A stretch of DNA of 64,000 nt. Source: Opitutales bacterium (GTDB taxonomy: Bacteria; Verrucomicrobiota; Verrucomicrobiia; Opitutales; Coraliomargaritaceae). The stretch lies in assembly GCA_018607135.1 (NCBI GenBank), contig JABBCA010000105.1:62001-126000 (forward strand). The letters are read 5' to 3'. Below, piece after piece: positions 44,862 to 54,608 of this stretch (positions are counted from its first letter, which is position 1; each line of letters begins with the position of its first letter). The translations under genes and the position numbers were made by a program. A model generated the notes under the pieces. That model was given only the letters and a program-made list of their open reading frames with translations, did no database searches and was not told the DNA's origin.

Positions 44862-46247
44862 ATGAATTCATTAAATCGCCGTTCCTTTATTCAAAAATCT
44901 GCCGCCGCAACTGCGCTTGGAGCCTTTGTCTTGCCGCGCTTCTCGATCGGTAAGCCTGGAGGCTCTGCAAATAGTAAGCTCAACATCGCGCACATTGGTG
45001 CGGGGAACATCGCTGGTATGGCGATGGGGGGCTGTGCGAGTGAAACGATGTATGCGCTCTGTGATGTGGATTCGCGCATGTTCAATCAACATTTGGAGAA
45101 GCATCCTACAATCGCAGAAGCACAAAAGTTTGCGGATTTTCGTGTGATGCTCGACAAGATCGGCGATCAAATCGATGGGGTCTGTATCAATACTCCCGAC
45201 CATACACACTTTAATGCGACGCTTGCGTGTATGGAGCGTGGGATTCACGTGTGCACCCAGAAACCACTCACTCATAATGTCTGGCAGGCGCGCACGCTCC
45301 GTAAAGCTAAGGATAAATACGGAGTCGTGACCAACATGGCGAATCAGGGGCATACCTACGATGGTATTCGGAAGATGCGCGAAATGTATGAAGCAGATTG
45401 CTTTGGCCAAATCTCGGAGGTGCACATGGGCTTTGGTGGACCGGATTGGAACAGTAGGTATTTCAATAAACCAGAATCGATTCCCTTGCCCACGCAACCA
45501 GTCCCCGCTGAACTGGATTGGGATTTATGGCTTGGGCCGCAATCAGAGACACCCTACCACAGCGACTATCATCCATTAACATGGCGTGGGTTCAATCAAT
45601 TTGGCACGGGCCAGTTTGGTGATTGGTTCTGCCACATTGGCGATGGAGCTGTTTGGGTATTGGACCTCTATGAGCCAACTGTTATCGAATGTGTTGAGCG
45701 TGGAGCCGCATTGCCCGGAATGATTCCTGATTATAGTATTGTGCGTTTTGATTTTCCTGCACGCGGCAATAAACAAGCTTGCTCGGTGTATTGGTATGAT
45801 GGAGCTGTGAATGGTGGAACGCCGATCAAGACTGCGGATGACTGGGGATGGGGCCAAGCGCCTACCACAGGATCGTTCTGGTATGGAGATAAAGAGAATG
45901 CTTATTTAGACCAACGCTCTAACAATCCTCGCTTTTCGAATAAGGAACGAGCTCGTGAATTTAAAGAAAGTGGAGGCGTCGATCCGGTGTATCCCCGTGT
46001 GAAAGGTGGGCCCTTTCGAGAATGGATCGCGGAAATGAAAGGTGGAGCGAAGTGTGGTTCCAATTTTGACTACGCGGCACCGATGACAGAAGTCGCTTTG
46101 CTCGGCGTTGTTGCTCAGCGCTTTGGAGGTCGCATCGAATGGGATTCAAAAACGATGACCATCACCAATCGACCGGAGTTGAATACCGCGATCAAAGAAC
46201 CCGTTCGCGCTGGCTGGCAGGCGGGCGAGGACCTTTGGACGACTTAA
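44862..46247 (+). CDS. Gfo/Idh/MocA oxidoreductase with Tat signal
   Basis: 461 residues. Twin-arginine signal (NRRSFIQKSAAATALGAF) sends it folded to the periplasm. The NAD(P)-binding fold has IAHIGAGNIAGMAMGG, and QKPLTHN holds the conserved catalytic EKP-like Lys (here QKP). The C-terminal domain fits the glycosidase/oxidoreductase class that oxidises sugars at C3. Member of the cluster with TatA-like, ThuA and DUF1080 proteins. Confidence 0.92.
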   Translation: MNSLNRRSFIQKSAAATALGAFVLPRFSIGKPGGSANSKLNIAHIGAGNIAGMAMGGCASETMYALCDVDSRMFNQHLEKHPTIAEAQKFADFRVMLDKIGDQIDGVCINTPDHTHFNATLACMERGIHVCTQKPLTHNVWQARTLRKAKDKYGVVTNMANQGHTYDGIRKMREMYEADCFGQISEVHMGFGGPDWNSRYFNKPESIPLPTQPVPAELDWDLWLGPQSETPYHSDYHPLTWRGFNQFGTGQFGDWFCHIGDGAVWVLDLYEPTVIECVERGAALPGMIPDYSIVRFDFPARGNKQACSVYWYDGAVNGGTPIKTADDWGWGQAPTTGSFWYGDKENAYLDQRSNNPRFSNKERAREFKESGGVDPVYPRVKGGPFREWIAEMKGGAKCGSNFDYAAPMTEVALLGVVAQRFGGRIEWDSKTMTITNRPELNTAIKEPVRAGWQAGEDLWTT

Positions 46248-46260
46248 CCATAAATTGAGA

Positions 46261-46443
46261 ATGAAGACACTCGCATTTATTCAGAATATAAACCTTACCG
46301 AGATTGTAATACTCGCTTGCATCATTCTGCTGTTCTTTGGTGCCAAGCGTTTGCCTGACCTCATTCGTTCGGTTGGAAAGTCCTGCCGTGAGTTTAAAAA
46401 GGCCTCAGGAGCTGCAGAGAGCTCCGTAGAATCAACCAAGTAA
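46261..46443 (+). CDS. TatA/TatE-like twin-arginine translocase subunit
   Basis: About 60 residues: a short N-terminus, one TM helix (LTEIVILACIILLFFGAKRLPDLIRSVG in outline, with FFGAKRLPDL the FGxxKLP hinge), an amphipathic helix and a Ser-rich tail. The hinge and helix match TatA. It lies between two genes whose products include a Tat-signal protein (13 nt after the oxidoreductase stop). A TTG at 46255 is an alternative start. Could be a dedicated extra TatA for the neighbouring substrates; TatB/C are not in the window. Confidence 0.88.
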   Translation: MKTLAFIQNINLTEIVILACIILLFFGAKRLPDLIRSVGKSCREFKKASGAAESSVESTK

Positions 46444-46477
46444 ACTACCTTAACCATCTTAAATAATACCCCACGCT

Positions 46478-47449
46478 ATGATACGCACGCTCAAGCTTTT
46501 TGCCTACTTAGTCATTGCAAGCCAGCTCTCCACAGCCAGTGATTGGAAACCCATATTCGATGATAAGCCCGTCGACGAAGAGCAAATTGCAGCCATCAAA
46601 AAGGCCCTGCCGTGCACGCCGATAGTGGAGCCTAAAGCAGAGCGGAAGGTTCTTGTGTTCAGTGCGACTGCTGGCTTTCGACACCGTTCGATTCCAACAG
46701 GTAAACTCGCTCTGGAGCAATTGGGAGCGCATACGGGTGCATATGTTGCGACGGTTAGTGATGATCCCGCTAATTTCGAAGCGGACGTCCTTAAGGAGTT
46801 TGATTCGGTCATTCTGTTGAGTCCTACGCAAGATTTCTTCATGCCGAATAAGAAGCAGCGTGATCAATTCAGTGATGCGGAGTGGACTGCCTTGGAAGCC
46901 CGTCACAAGCGTCTCGTCGATAACTTAGTCGAGTATGTTCGCGATGGCGGTGGTCTTGTTGGTATCCATGCGGCGACGGACTCTTGTTATGGTCACAAGG
47001 AGTATGGTGAAATGGTTGGTGGATATTTCTGGGGGCATCCTTGGACTGCTGGTATGAATGTTACGATTGTCGTGGAAGATCCAGAGCACGAAGTGATCAA
47101 GCCAGTCTTTGCAGGGATGAATGATTTCCGTATCCAAGACGAGATCTACCAGTTTAAAGAAAAACCGTATTCTCGTGATAAGCTCCGCGTGTTGCTAAAC
47201 CTAGATCCAGAGCGTAGTGATGAGCCAAAAAGTGAATTAAGGCGCAAGGACAACGACTATGCCGTGTGCTGGGTTCAGTCGGTTGGCAAGGGGCGTGTCT
47301 TCTACTCAAGCTTGGGGCACAATCATCACATCTATTCAAATCCATTGATGCTGAAGCATTATCTTGCTGGTATCCAATTTGCGATGGGCGACTTAGAGGC
47401 GGATACCACGCCAAGTGCTGAGGTCCAAATTCCTAATTTGAATGACTGA
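46478..47449 (+). CDS. ThuA-like domain protein, secreted
   Basis: 323 residues with a signal peptide (LKLFAYLVIASQLSTA). The core is a ThuA-like glutamine amidotransferase-like fold: VLVFSATAGFRHRSIP, DGGGLVGIHAATDSCYGHKEYGEMVGGYFWGHPW (in parts GGLVGIHAAT and MVGGYFWGHPW), VCWVQSVGKGRVFYSSLGHN. ThuA proteins act in trehalose and keto-glycoside use. It fits the 3-keto-sugar cluster. Confidence 0.9.
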   Translation: MIRTLKLFAYLVIASQLSTASDWKPIFDDKPVDEEQIAAIKKALPCTPIVEPKAERKVLVFSATAGFRHRSIPTGKLALEQLGAHTGAYVATVSDDPANFEADVLKEFDSVILLSPTQDFFMPNKKQRDQFSDAEWTALEARHKRLVDNLVEYVRDGGGLVGIHAATDSCYGHKEYGEMVGGYFWGHPWTAGMNVTIVVEDPEHEVIKPVFAGMNDFRIQDEIYQFKEKPYSRDKLRVLLNLDPERSDEPKSELRRKDNDYAVCWVQSVGKGRVFYSSLGHNHHIYSNPLMLKHYLAGIQFAMGDLEADTTPSAEVQIPNLND

Positions 47450-47609
47450 TTTCTAGTCACCAAACGTGACTCTCTTGATGCGTGACAATAAATTTTATAA
47501 TCGTCAGCAATGTGGCTGGTTAAACCTTGGATGCTGATACTTTCTGGCAATGCAACTGTCCAACAGATCATGCTTAGGCTGTGACTGCCACTAATGATAG
47601 TGTGGTTCT

Positions 47610-48782
47610 ATGATCATTCGTCCTCAGATTATTTATGCATGCATTTTAAGTGTGTGCAGTTCTCAGCTCTCAGCGGTATTCCCTATCGGTGATCCGCCTG
47701 ACATGAACCATCCGTGGGGGGTGCATGATTGGAATCGTCCGCAGCCGCCCGTTGTTGAGCCAGGTGTTCAACTTGGGGATGCGCCTTCAGATGCGATCAT
47801 TCTGTTTGATGGCACTGAGGAAAGTTTTTCGAATTGGCGCCATTTAAAAGCTGCGGATAAGCGTAAGGGTGACTGGCTCGTTGAGAATGGGACCTTAGTG
47901 TGCACTCCGGGTGCGGGGTATATTGCGACGCATGCAGAGTTTGGGGATTGCCAGTTGCATGTAGAGTGGCTGGCTCCACCCGTTATCGAGGCAAAGAAAG
48001 GGCAACAACGTGGCAATAGTGGAGTGTTTCTTATGGGTGAGATTGAGGTCCAAGTTTTGGACAATTACCAGAATCCTACCTATGCAGATGGCACCGCTGG
48101 TGCGGTGTATGCGGTCATGCCACCAGCGGTAAATCCCTTGCGTGGGCCAGGAGAGTGGCAGAGCTATGATATCATTTTTCGCCGCCCGATTGTTCGGGAC
48201 GGGGTGGTGCTCGACGAAGGCTCAATGACGGTCTTAATCAATGGCGTTGTGGTTCAAGATAGCACTCCTCTCGATGGTGGAGGCGGCTATAAAAAGCGTA
48301 AAGCGTTGAACACATGGTATCCCGATCAAGGCCCATTGACTTTACAGGATCATGGAAATCCAGTGCGCTATCGTAATATTTGGTATCGATCCCTGCGCAC
48401 ACGCCCAGTGGATGGTGGCACGGATGGTCGTATCGCTGAAGAGGTGACGATGGCAAAGCGTGCTGAAATTGCGGCAGATATCCGTAAGGAAGCGGATGGC
48501 TTGGATGGTTTGGCTAAGATTGAAAAGCTGCTCACTGCACACGTGTATTTGTATGAAGCAAACGCGTGGGCCGAGAGTGACACTCTGGTGAGTGCTTACG
48601 TTGCGGATTTGAAAACTGCGTCGAATCGACAGATAGATGCTCAGAAATCGGACATCCTTAATTTATTTAAGAAATTAGATTATCTAGAGCATCATAAAAT
48701 TATTGATGCGGGTTATCAACCGCGCGCTGATTTGAAAGCGATTGCGGATGCTCGTGAATGGTTAAAGAACTATAAACTGTAA
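47610..48782 (+). CDS. DUF1080 (3-keto-glycoside hydrolase-type) protein
   Basis: 390 residues with a signal peptide. The DUF1080 jellyroll is seen in AIILFDGTEESFSNWRHL, DWLVENGTLVC, GNSGVFLMGEIEVQVLDNY, and GEWQSYDIIFRRP. DUF1080 proteins include 3-keto-disaccharide hydrolases and lyases. A helical C-terminal extension of about 110 residues (from 280) with no family I know follows. The stop overlaps the next start by one base. Confidence 0.88.
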   Translation: MIIRPQIIYACILSVCSSQLSAVFPIGDPPDMNHPWGVHDWNRPQPPVVEPGVQLGDAPSDAIILFDGTEESFSNWRHLKAADKRKGDWLVENGTLVCTPGAGYIATHAEFGDCQLHVEWLAPPVIEAKKGQQRGNSGVFLMGEIEVQVLDNYQNPTYADGTAGAVYAVMPPAVNPLRGPGEWQSYDIIFRRPIVRDGVVLDEGSMTVLINGVVVQDSTPLDGGGGYKKRKALNTWYPDQGPLTLQDHGNPVRYRNIWYRSLRTRPVDGGTDGRIAEEVTMAKRAEIAADIRKEADGLDGLAKIEKLLTAHVYLYEANAWAESDTLVSAYVADLKTASNRQIDAQKSDILNLFKKLDYLEHHKIIDAGYQPRADLKAIADAREWLKNYKL

Positions 48783-49633
48783 TGCGTCCTCTAATTCTAC
48801 TGATTTCTACGTTCTCTTTGCTTCTCGGGCAAAGCGTATTCGCTTCTTCATCTGAGACCTTAATCGATAAGGATCTTTCTCGATTCGAGATTTGGATGGG
48901 AGTGCCGCATGCGACAGTTGAAGGCTTACCCGAAGGGACCTACCAGTCAACTAATGTGCAAAGGGGCGAAGCGATGGGGCTGAATGCCGATGTGAAGAAT
49001 GTATTCTCGGTGATTGAGGAGGGGGGCGAGTGGGTGCTTAAAATAACTGGTGAGATTTACGGTGGACTTACCACCGTAGATGAATTTGAGAATTACCATT
49101 TGAGTGTTCAGGTGCGTTGGGGGGATAAAAAATGGCCACCACGTGAAGGGAAATTGCGTGATTCTGGCATACTCTATCACTGCTATGGTGAGCACGGCGC
49201 ATTTTGGAAGGTTTGGAAATCTAGCTTGGAGTATCAAGTCCAAGAAACCGATATGGGAGATTTTATTTCCCTTGCGGGGCCTAAAGTCGCAGTGAGAGGT
49301 GGCCTATTTGGCGAGAGTAAGCGCTGGCGCTATGACTCTACGAGTGACGAGTTTCGCTCGGCAGCAACGAGTGCTTACCCGGAGTTGGATGCACCGCATG
49401 GTGAGTGGAATCAGCTCGACCTTTACGTCGTAGGTAATGATGCGGTGCACGTCGTGGATGGTGTGATTGTCCTTGTAGTCAATGATGCTCACAAACCCAA
49501 TGGTGAGCCACTGACTCGTGGCCAAATACAAATTCAGTCAGAGGCTGCGGAGGTCTATTATAAAAATATGTTGGTGACGCCGATTATTGGTTTTCCTGAA
49601 TTTATCGAAAAGCAGGCTCGATTTAAGGACTGA
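48782..49633 (+). CDS. DUF1080-family secreted protein, divergent
   Basis: 283 residues. Signal peptide (LILLISTFSLLLGQSVFA). The jellyroll resembles DUF1080: LIDKDLSRFEIWMG, GEIYGGLTTVDEFENYHLSVQVRWG, LRDSGILYHCYGEHG, EYQVQETDMGDF, and GEWNQLDLYVVGNDAVHVVDG. Start coupled to the upstream DUF1080 gene by TAATG. Two divergent copies side by side suggest they act on related substrates. Confidence 0.85.
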   Translation: MRPLILLISTFSLLLGQSVFASSSETLIDKDLSRFEIWMGVPHATVEGLPEGTYQSTNVQRGEAMGLNADVKNVFSVIEEGGEWVLKITGEIYGGLTTVDEFENYHLSVQVRWGDKKWPPREGKLRDSGILYHCYGEHGAFWKVWKSSLEYQVQETDMGDFISLAGPKVAVRGGLFGESKRWRYDSTSDEFRSAATSAYPELDAPHGEWNQLDLYVVGNDAVHVVDGVIVLVVNDAHKPNGEPLTRGQIQIQSEAAEVYYKNMLVTPIIGFPEFIEKQARFKD

Positions 49634-49642
49634 GCTTGTAGT

Positions 49643-50764
49643 TTAAATCTTGATACGTTGATTGCCGCTTTCGAGAGATCGATAAAGGGCTTCGATGATG
49701 ACCATGTCTTGGCGGCCTTCGGCCCCAGATATACCAGTGTTGTTGCCTGTTACAATGCTTTGTGCGATCGCATCCATTTGTAGCGCTTGCTGATTGACTG
49801 GTAAAATGTTGTCCATGGGGCGACCATTGATGCTTCCGCTAAGATCTCGGTAATAAAACGCATTCTCGACCTCAAGGTAGTCGTTGTTTTTACTGTAAGC
49901 GATGTAGAGCTTGTGGCCATGGGCATTGTAGGAGCAGGTGCAATTCGCGACCACGCCACTGTCAAATTCCAATTGAAAAGTGACCGTTTCGTCAACTTCG
50001 GCGAATTTGACTGGATCGGTTTTAAATTCCTGCGCTGTGATCGCGATGGGTTCTGCGTTCATTGCGTAGCGAGCGACTTGTATGCAGTAGATGCCGATAT
50101 CGTAAACCGCACCGCCGCCAGCGAGCGCTTTGCGCAATCGCCATTGTTGGGGGTCGTCCATTACTTGGCAGCACTCGGCTCTTAAATAAAGTGGAGCACC
50201 CAAGGTATGTTCCTTGCCTAGATGTGCAACGACTTGATGGTGAGGCTCAAAATGTAAGCGGTAGCCGACATTGAGAGTCACTCCGTTGCTCTTGCAGGCA
50301 TCGATCATTCGGTCGCATTCAGAGACGGAAATCCCCATTGGCTTTTCTGTGATCACATGTTTGCCCGCTTCGGCTGCACGAATCGAATAGTCAGCGTGCA
50401 TGGAATTTGGGAGCACCACATAGACGATATCGATATCCTTGTTGTCTGAAATGGAATCGTAGCGCTCATAGTCATAAATATTTTCCTTGGGGATTTGATA
50501 CTTGGAGCCGTAGTGCGCTCTTTTTTTTGGCGTCCCTGAGACGAGTCCTGCAAGATGGCAGTGCTTGGTTTGCTGCAGGGCGGGTGCCAACTCACCCATC
50601 GCGTATTGACCCAGACCAACGAGTGCGATGCCATGGTTTTTTAAGTTAGCTGTGCCAAATAGCGGGGAGGCGGTGAGGAGAGATGCGCCGCCTAGTGAGG
50701 CTGCACGAATGAAGTCCCTTCTGGATGTTGTGATGACTTCTTTTTTTGGGTTTGGGGTAGACAT
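49643..50764 (-). CDS. Gfo/Idh/MocA oxidoreductase with Tat signal
   Basis: 373 residues, opposite strand to the rest of the sugar cluster. The N-terminus has a twin-arginine motif (SRRDFIRAASLGGASL). NAD(P)-binding GIALVGLGQYAMGELA, catalytic EKPMGIS, and a C-terminal beta-sheet region. It looks like glucose-fructose-oxidoreductase-type enzymes. Converges with the DUF1080 gene, 9 nt between stops. Confidence 0.92.
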   Translation of the reverse strand: MSTPNPKKEVITTSRRDFIRAASLGGASLLTASPLFGTANLKNHGIALVGLGQYAMGELAPALQQTKHCHLAGLVSGTPKKRAHYGSKYQIPKENIYDYERYDSISDNKDIDIVYVVLPNSMHADYSIRAAEAGKHVITEKPMGISVSECDRMIDACKSNGVTLNVGYRLHFEPHHQVVAHLGKEHTLGAPLYLRAECCQVMDDPQQWRLRKALAGGGAVYDIGIYCIQVARYAMNAEPIAITAQEFKTDPVKFAEVDETVTFQLEFDSGVVANCTCSYNAHGHKLYIAYSKNNDYLEVENAFYYRDLSGSINGRPMDNILPVNQQALQMDAIAQSIVTGNNTGISGAEGRQDMVIIEALYRSLESGNQRIKI

Positions 50765-50993
50765 GTGGATAGTGTGTTCGAACTCTATTTATAAGCCAGT
50801 TAATCTTTTTGTTTCCTTCGCAATGGTGATGTGTGCTAAGTAGCTACCCACGTGTGTGAGCTTCTTTTCTCAGACGGCTCATTGACTCATCGTGTATCCC
50901 TTGGGGTGTATGGACTGGATGAAAACGCTTAAAAAATAATCAAATTTAAGGTTGAACTTCACGCCGAGTGAGATTTTCTCCCCTGTCTGGTAT

Positions 50994-51084
<91 letters not shown>

Positions 51085-51090
51085 TTTTTA

Positions 51091-51117
51091 AAACTCCGAT
51101 TCGTCGGAGTTTTTTTA
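51091..51117 (+). terminator. Intrinsic terminator after tRNA-Ser
   Basis: 9-bp stem AAACTCCGA / TCGGAGTTT with a TTCG tetraloop and a T run after it, 6 nt past the tRNA CCA. Confidence 0.9.
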
Positions 51118-51403
51118 TGTCTGGCTGAGTCGGGTGAACCTATAGAAACGATCTCAAAAAAATAGAAACTACAGATCATTTACCATTAAAACTGACCAAC
51201 AGCTCACGCGTTCGGCTACCAATCTAAGGCCAGTAGTCGATCTGAGGCGACGCCGACAACCCCCTTCGGTAACGACTTGGTCAATTTTGAGACAGCTTTC
51301 ATGCTCCATTCCATCTCAACGAGAGTGGGCTAAGGTCGAGGGCTTTCATGGCCGTATTTAGAGATTGAACTGTGACCTAGTTAGATTCGCTTCGGTCACG
51401 CGT

Positions 51404-52246
51404 TTACTTCTGTGTCCAACGTGACCATGTGCCGCTGGGCACTGGAAACGTATGCGCCTCGCCAGTGAGCAGCATTTCGCCGTGCTCAATTTTGCCGCCT
51501 AGGATGAGTTGGCGCAGGAGGTTGTTGAGCACGATTGGGGTAAAGCCAGGTGTGTGGCTGGTTAAGTAAACAAAACAGGGGCGATCGCTGAGCACGCCTT
51601 TCACCAGGTTTAAGGTGTCAAGTAGCGCCTGCTCGATTTTGTAGAGTTCGCCGCCTTTGCCGCGCCCGAAGGAGGGTGGGTCGAGTAAGATCGCGTCGTA
51701 GCGACGTCCACGTTTGATTTCGCGTTGCAGGAATTTATTGCAGTCGTCGACGATCCAGCGAATTGGGTGATCTGAGAGGCCATTGAGTTGAGCATTTTCT
51801 CGGGCCCATTGAACCATGCCCTTAGAGGCATCGACGTGGCAGCAGTGGGCGCCTCCTTTGGCTCCAGCGAGAGTCGCGCCACCTGAGTAGGCGAATAGAT
51901 TAAGAAAGTTTAGGGGTTCGCTGCGCTTCGAGGCTTCGGCTGTTAGGGTGGTGGTGATCCAGTCCCACATGTCGCGTGTCTCGGGGAAGACGCCGAGATG
52001 GCCGAAGTCAGTAGTGGAGAGCTTCATCTTGATGCCATTGACAGTGGCATGCCAAACTTCCGGCAAGCGCTCGCGCCCCTTCCATTGCAGGCCGTCTTTA
52101 CGGGTGAAGGATGCATCGGCTTGTTTCCAGAGCGGTGGGTTGGCTGGGCTCCAAACGGCTTGGGCGCAGGGACGGTCGAGTGTGATCTTGCCAAAGCGTT
52201 CGAGTTTGCGGCCATGTCCGCTGTCGAGGAGTGTGTAGTCGTTCAT
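51404..52246 (-). CDS. SAM-dependent methyltransferase, RlmI/RlmK type
   Basis: 280 residues. An N-terminal RNA-binding-like part and a class I methyltransferase with [19 protein letters not shown] (motif I), [30 protein letters not shown] with the DPPSFG motif of m5C/m2G RNA methyltransferases, and HTPGFT near the end. A 23S rRNA target is likely by family. Upstream (5') of it lies the hexamer repeat cluster, then tdk. Confidence 0.88.
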   Translation of the reverse strand: MNDYTLLDSGHGRKLERFGKITLDRPCAQAVWSPANPPLWKQADASFTRKDGLQWKGRERLPEVWHATVNGIKMKLSTTDFGHLGVFPETRDMWDWITTTLTAEASKRSEPLNFLNLFAYSGGATLAGAKGGAHCCHVDASKGMVQWARENAQLNGLSDHPIRWIVDDCNKFLQREIKRGRRYDAILLDPPSFGRGKGGELYKIEQALLDTLNLVKGVLSDRPCFVYLTSHTPGFTPIVLNNLLRQLILGGKIEHGEMLLTGEAHTFPVPSGTWSRWTQK

Positions 52247-52290
52247 AGGAAATTGTTTGAGAGGCTTTTATCGCTCGAAGTATACAAACC

Positions 52291-52372
52291 ATTTCTTAAT
52301 CATAATCCTACTCTTAATCTTAATCATTTTGTATTTCGTGGATGGATTAAGATTACGATTATGGGTAAGATT
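52291..52372. repeat. GATTAA/GATTAC-type hexamer repeat cluster (copy C)
   Basis: About 80 bp of GATTAA-family hexamers in both directions: CTTAATCATAATCCTACTC on the left and GATTAAGATTACGATTATGG on the right, making a loose hairpin. The left arm read in reverse matches the ends of copies A (34341-34376) and B (36541-36577). It abuts the tdk stop codon. Confidence 0.75.
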
Positions 52373-52958
52373 AAGCCCCGACCTGAGCCATCGCCTCACG
52401 AAAATGCTTTCGGCACATCGCGATGTAGCGTTCGTTACCGCCGATTTCGACCTGTTCGCCCTCTTTAATGGCGCTGCCATTGGCGTCGGTGCGGAGGTTC
52501 ATAGTGGCTTTACGGCCGCAGTGGCAGATGGTTTTAAGTTCGATGAGATTGTCTGCCCAGCCAAGCAGTGCGGCGCTGCCAGGGAAGAGGTTGCCCTTGA
52601 AATCGGTGCGCAGGCCGTAGCAGAGCACGGGGATTTTGATCTCGTCGGCGACTTGGCTGAGCTGCTCGACTTGCTCGCGTGTGAGAAATTGCGCTTCATC
52701 AATCAGCACACAGGCAATGGGTTCCTGTTCGTGGGCTGCGCAGGTGGTCGAGAACAGATTGTCCGAGTTTTTAAACGACCGCGCCTCTTTGGTGAGTCCG
52801 ATGCGAGAGGCAATGGTGCGGGCACCGGCTCGTTGGTCGATTTCAGGTGTAAGCAGCAGAGTTTGCATACCGCGCTCTTGGTAATTGTGGCTGGATTGCA
52901 GGAGGACGGTGCTTTTGCCCGCGTTCATTGCGGAATAGTAGAAGTAGAGTTTTGCCAT
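52371..52958 (-). CDS. tdk: Thymidine kinase
   Basis: 195 residues. P-loop [10 protein letters not shown], magnesium-binding DEAQFL, zinc-site cysteines in CHCGRKA and CRKHF, and the substrate lasso. It phosphorylates thymidine in salvage. Its 5' end overlaps the open frame of the LysM gene on the opposite strand only if that frame is extended; with the LysM start at 53024 there is no overlap. Confidence 0.94.
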   Translation of the reverse strand: MAKLYFYYSAMNAGKSTVLLQSSHNYQERGMQTLLLTPEIDQRAGARTIASRIGLTKEARSFKNSDNLFSTTCAAHEQEPIACVLIDEAQFLTREQVEQLSQVADEIKIPVLCYGLRTDFKGNLFPGSAALLGWADNLIELKTICHCGRKATMNLRTDANGSAIKEGEQVEIGGNERYIAMCRKHFREAMAQVGA

Positions 52959-53023
52959 TAGTTCGGGTCAGATTGCTTCTTGTTTTGACTTTTGCTGGTG
53001 CGGTAGAATCTTCGATAGGTATT

Positions 53024-53629
53024 ATGTTTAAGCCATGGTTGAAGCTTCTTTTTGTATTATCAGGAACCCTCGTTATCACACAATCCGTTTTTGCGCAGAA
53101 TGATGTTCGAGTCGCCGTCGCGAACTTGAATCAGGATATGGCGCTGGTCGCGCAGCAATTGAAGACCTTGCGACTCGAAATCGAGGAGATGCGTCGTGAG
53201 AATGCTCGGTTAACAGCTCAAGTCTCTGCCGCAAGCTCGAATCGTGACACGGAGGCGCAGATCACCAATCTTTCTTCGGCGATTGATGTGCTGCGGCGTG
53301 AATATCGCCAAGCCGATGAGGTGAACAAAAAGCAGATTATTGTAGAGGTGACACGTCAGATCGATTCTTTGGCCAAGCAGACTGAGGGAGCGCTCAATTC
53401 AGTCGCAAAAGCGGTCGAGAGTCAGCCATCGGTGACAACCACAGTTAATTTTTCGGATGACTACCCGAAAACTGGCAAACCTTACACGGTTCGTTCTGGA
53501 GACACTTTGAGTGGAATTGCGCGCAAGCATGGCTCCACGGTAAAGCATATCCAGAATGCCAATAAGATCGCCAACCCATCGAAGGACCTGCAGGTTGGTC
53601 AAACTATTTTCATCCCCATTGCAGAATAA
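53024..53629 (+). CDS. LysM-domain secreted protein with coiled coil
   Basis: 201 residues from ATG 53024: signal peptide MFKPWLKLLFVLSGTLVITQ, a coiled coil (about 25-130), and a C-terminal LysM domain (YTVRSGDTLSGIARKHG, LQVGQTIFIP) that binds peptidoglycan. Upstream start choices at 52928 would overlap tdk and lose the signal peptide position. The parB start is 2 nt past its stop, so it is cotranscribed with parB. Confidence 0.9.
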   Translation: MFKPWLKLLFVLSGTLVITQSVFAQNDVRVAVANLNQDMALVAQQLKTLRLEIEEMRRENARLTAQVSAASSNRDTEAQITNLSSAIDVLRREYRQADEVNKKQIIVEVTRQIDSLAKQTEGALNSVAKAVESQPSVTTTVNFSDDYPKTGKPYTVRSGDTLSGIARKHGSTVKHIQNANKIANPSKDLQVGQTIFIPIAE

Positions 53630-53631
53630 AT

Positions 53632-54600
53632 ATGGCAAATCCTAAAACAAGACTGGGCCGTGGCCTCGGTGGCCTCATTTCAGGTGCTGGTAGCAGCGCG
53701 GCCAAAAAGAGTGCGACACCAACTTCAGCTCCAAAGAAGACTGCCGTAAACGCAGCCAAGAAGTCGGTGGTGACCAAGCCTGCACCTGTGGTCGCTCCAT
53801 CTGCTACGGGCTATCGTGAGCTAGAGGTGAAGGATATTGTCGCAAATCCGTATCAGCCTCGTCGTGAAATTAATCCACAACACGTGGAGGAGCTTGCGAA
53901 GAGCATTCAATCGGAGGGCTTGCTCCAGCCGATTGTGGTGCGCGCAAAGGGCAAGAAATTTGAGTTGATTGCTGGTGAGCGTCGTTTGCATGCGTTTAAG
54001 CACAACGGTAGTAAAACAATTCCAGCCCGTATCATTGAGGCAAGTGACGCTTCATCGGCAACGCTGGCCTTGATCGAGAATTTACAACGTGAGAATTTGA
54101 ACCCGGTCGATGAGGCGCTCGGTTATGCGAGCTTGGTGCGTGACTTCGACTTAACGCAAGAAGCGGCTGCGGAGCGTGTAGGCAAAGGTCGCGCGACGGT
54201 TGCCAATGCAATGCGTTTACTCTCCTTGAACAATGAGATCCAAGGTTACTTAAGTCGTCGCTTGCTTTCAACTGGGCATGCGAAGGTGTTGCTTAGTTTG
54301 GAGCAGGATGACTACCGCACCTTGCTCGCGCGTCGTATTATCGAAACCGGTATGAGCGTCCGAGAGGCTGAGCAGCAAGTGCGCCGCCTTAAGGAAAGTA
54401 GTGGTGGGACTTCCTCGAATAAGTCGAAAAAGTCTGAGGCTCAAGAAACAGCAATCCGTGATTTGGAAAAACGTATTGGCGATCATTTTAATACACGCGT
54501 GTCGCTCAAGCATTCTGCAAAGAAGGGCAAATTGACGATCGAGTATTACGGTAATGATGATCTCGATCGCATCCTTGAAAAACTCGGTGTAAGCAGTTAG
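53632..54600 (+). CDS. parB: Chromosome-partitioning protein ParB
   Basis: 322 residues. A basic N-terminal extension (about 1-60, Lys/Ala rich), box I (VKDIVANPYQPRRE), CTP-binding/box II GERRLHAFK (GERRxRA-like) preceded by KKFELIA, the central helix-turn-helix (LTQEAAAERVGKGRATVANAMRL), and a C-terminal dimer domain. parA is not next to it. Confidence 0.95.
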   Translation: MANPKTRLGRGLGGLISGAGSSAAKKSATPTSAPKKTAVNAAKKSVVTKPAPVVAPSATGYRELEVKDIVANPYQPRREINPQHVEELAKSIQSEGLLQPIVVRAKGKKFELIAGERRLHAFKHNGSKTIPARIIEASDASSATLALIENLQRENLNPVDEALGYASLVRDFDLTQEAAAERVGKGRATVANAMRLLSLNNEIQGYLSRRLLSTGHAKVLLSLEQDDYRTLLARRIIETGMSVREAEQQVRRLKESSGGTSSNKSKKSEAQETAIRDLEKRIGDHFNTRVSLKHSAKKGKLTIEYYGNDDLDRILEKLGVSS

Positions 54601-54608
54601 CTCGCTGG

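Noticed and set aside
52928-53023. Upstream start for the LysM gene
   Set aside because: It overlaps tdk and places residues ahead of a clear signal peptide that begins at 53024.
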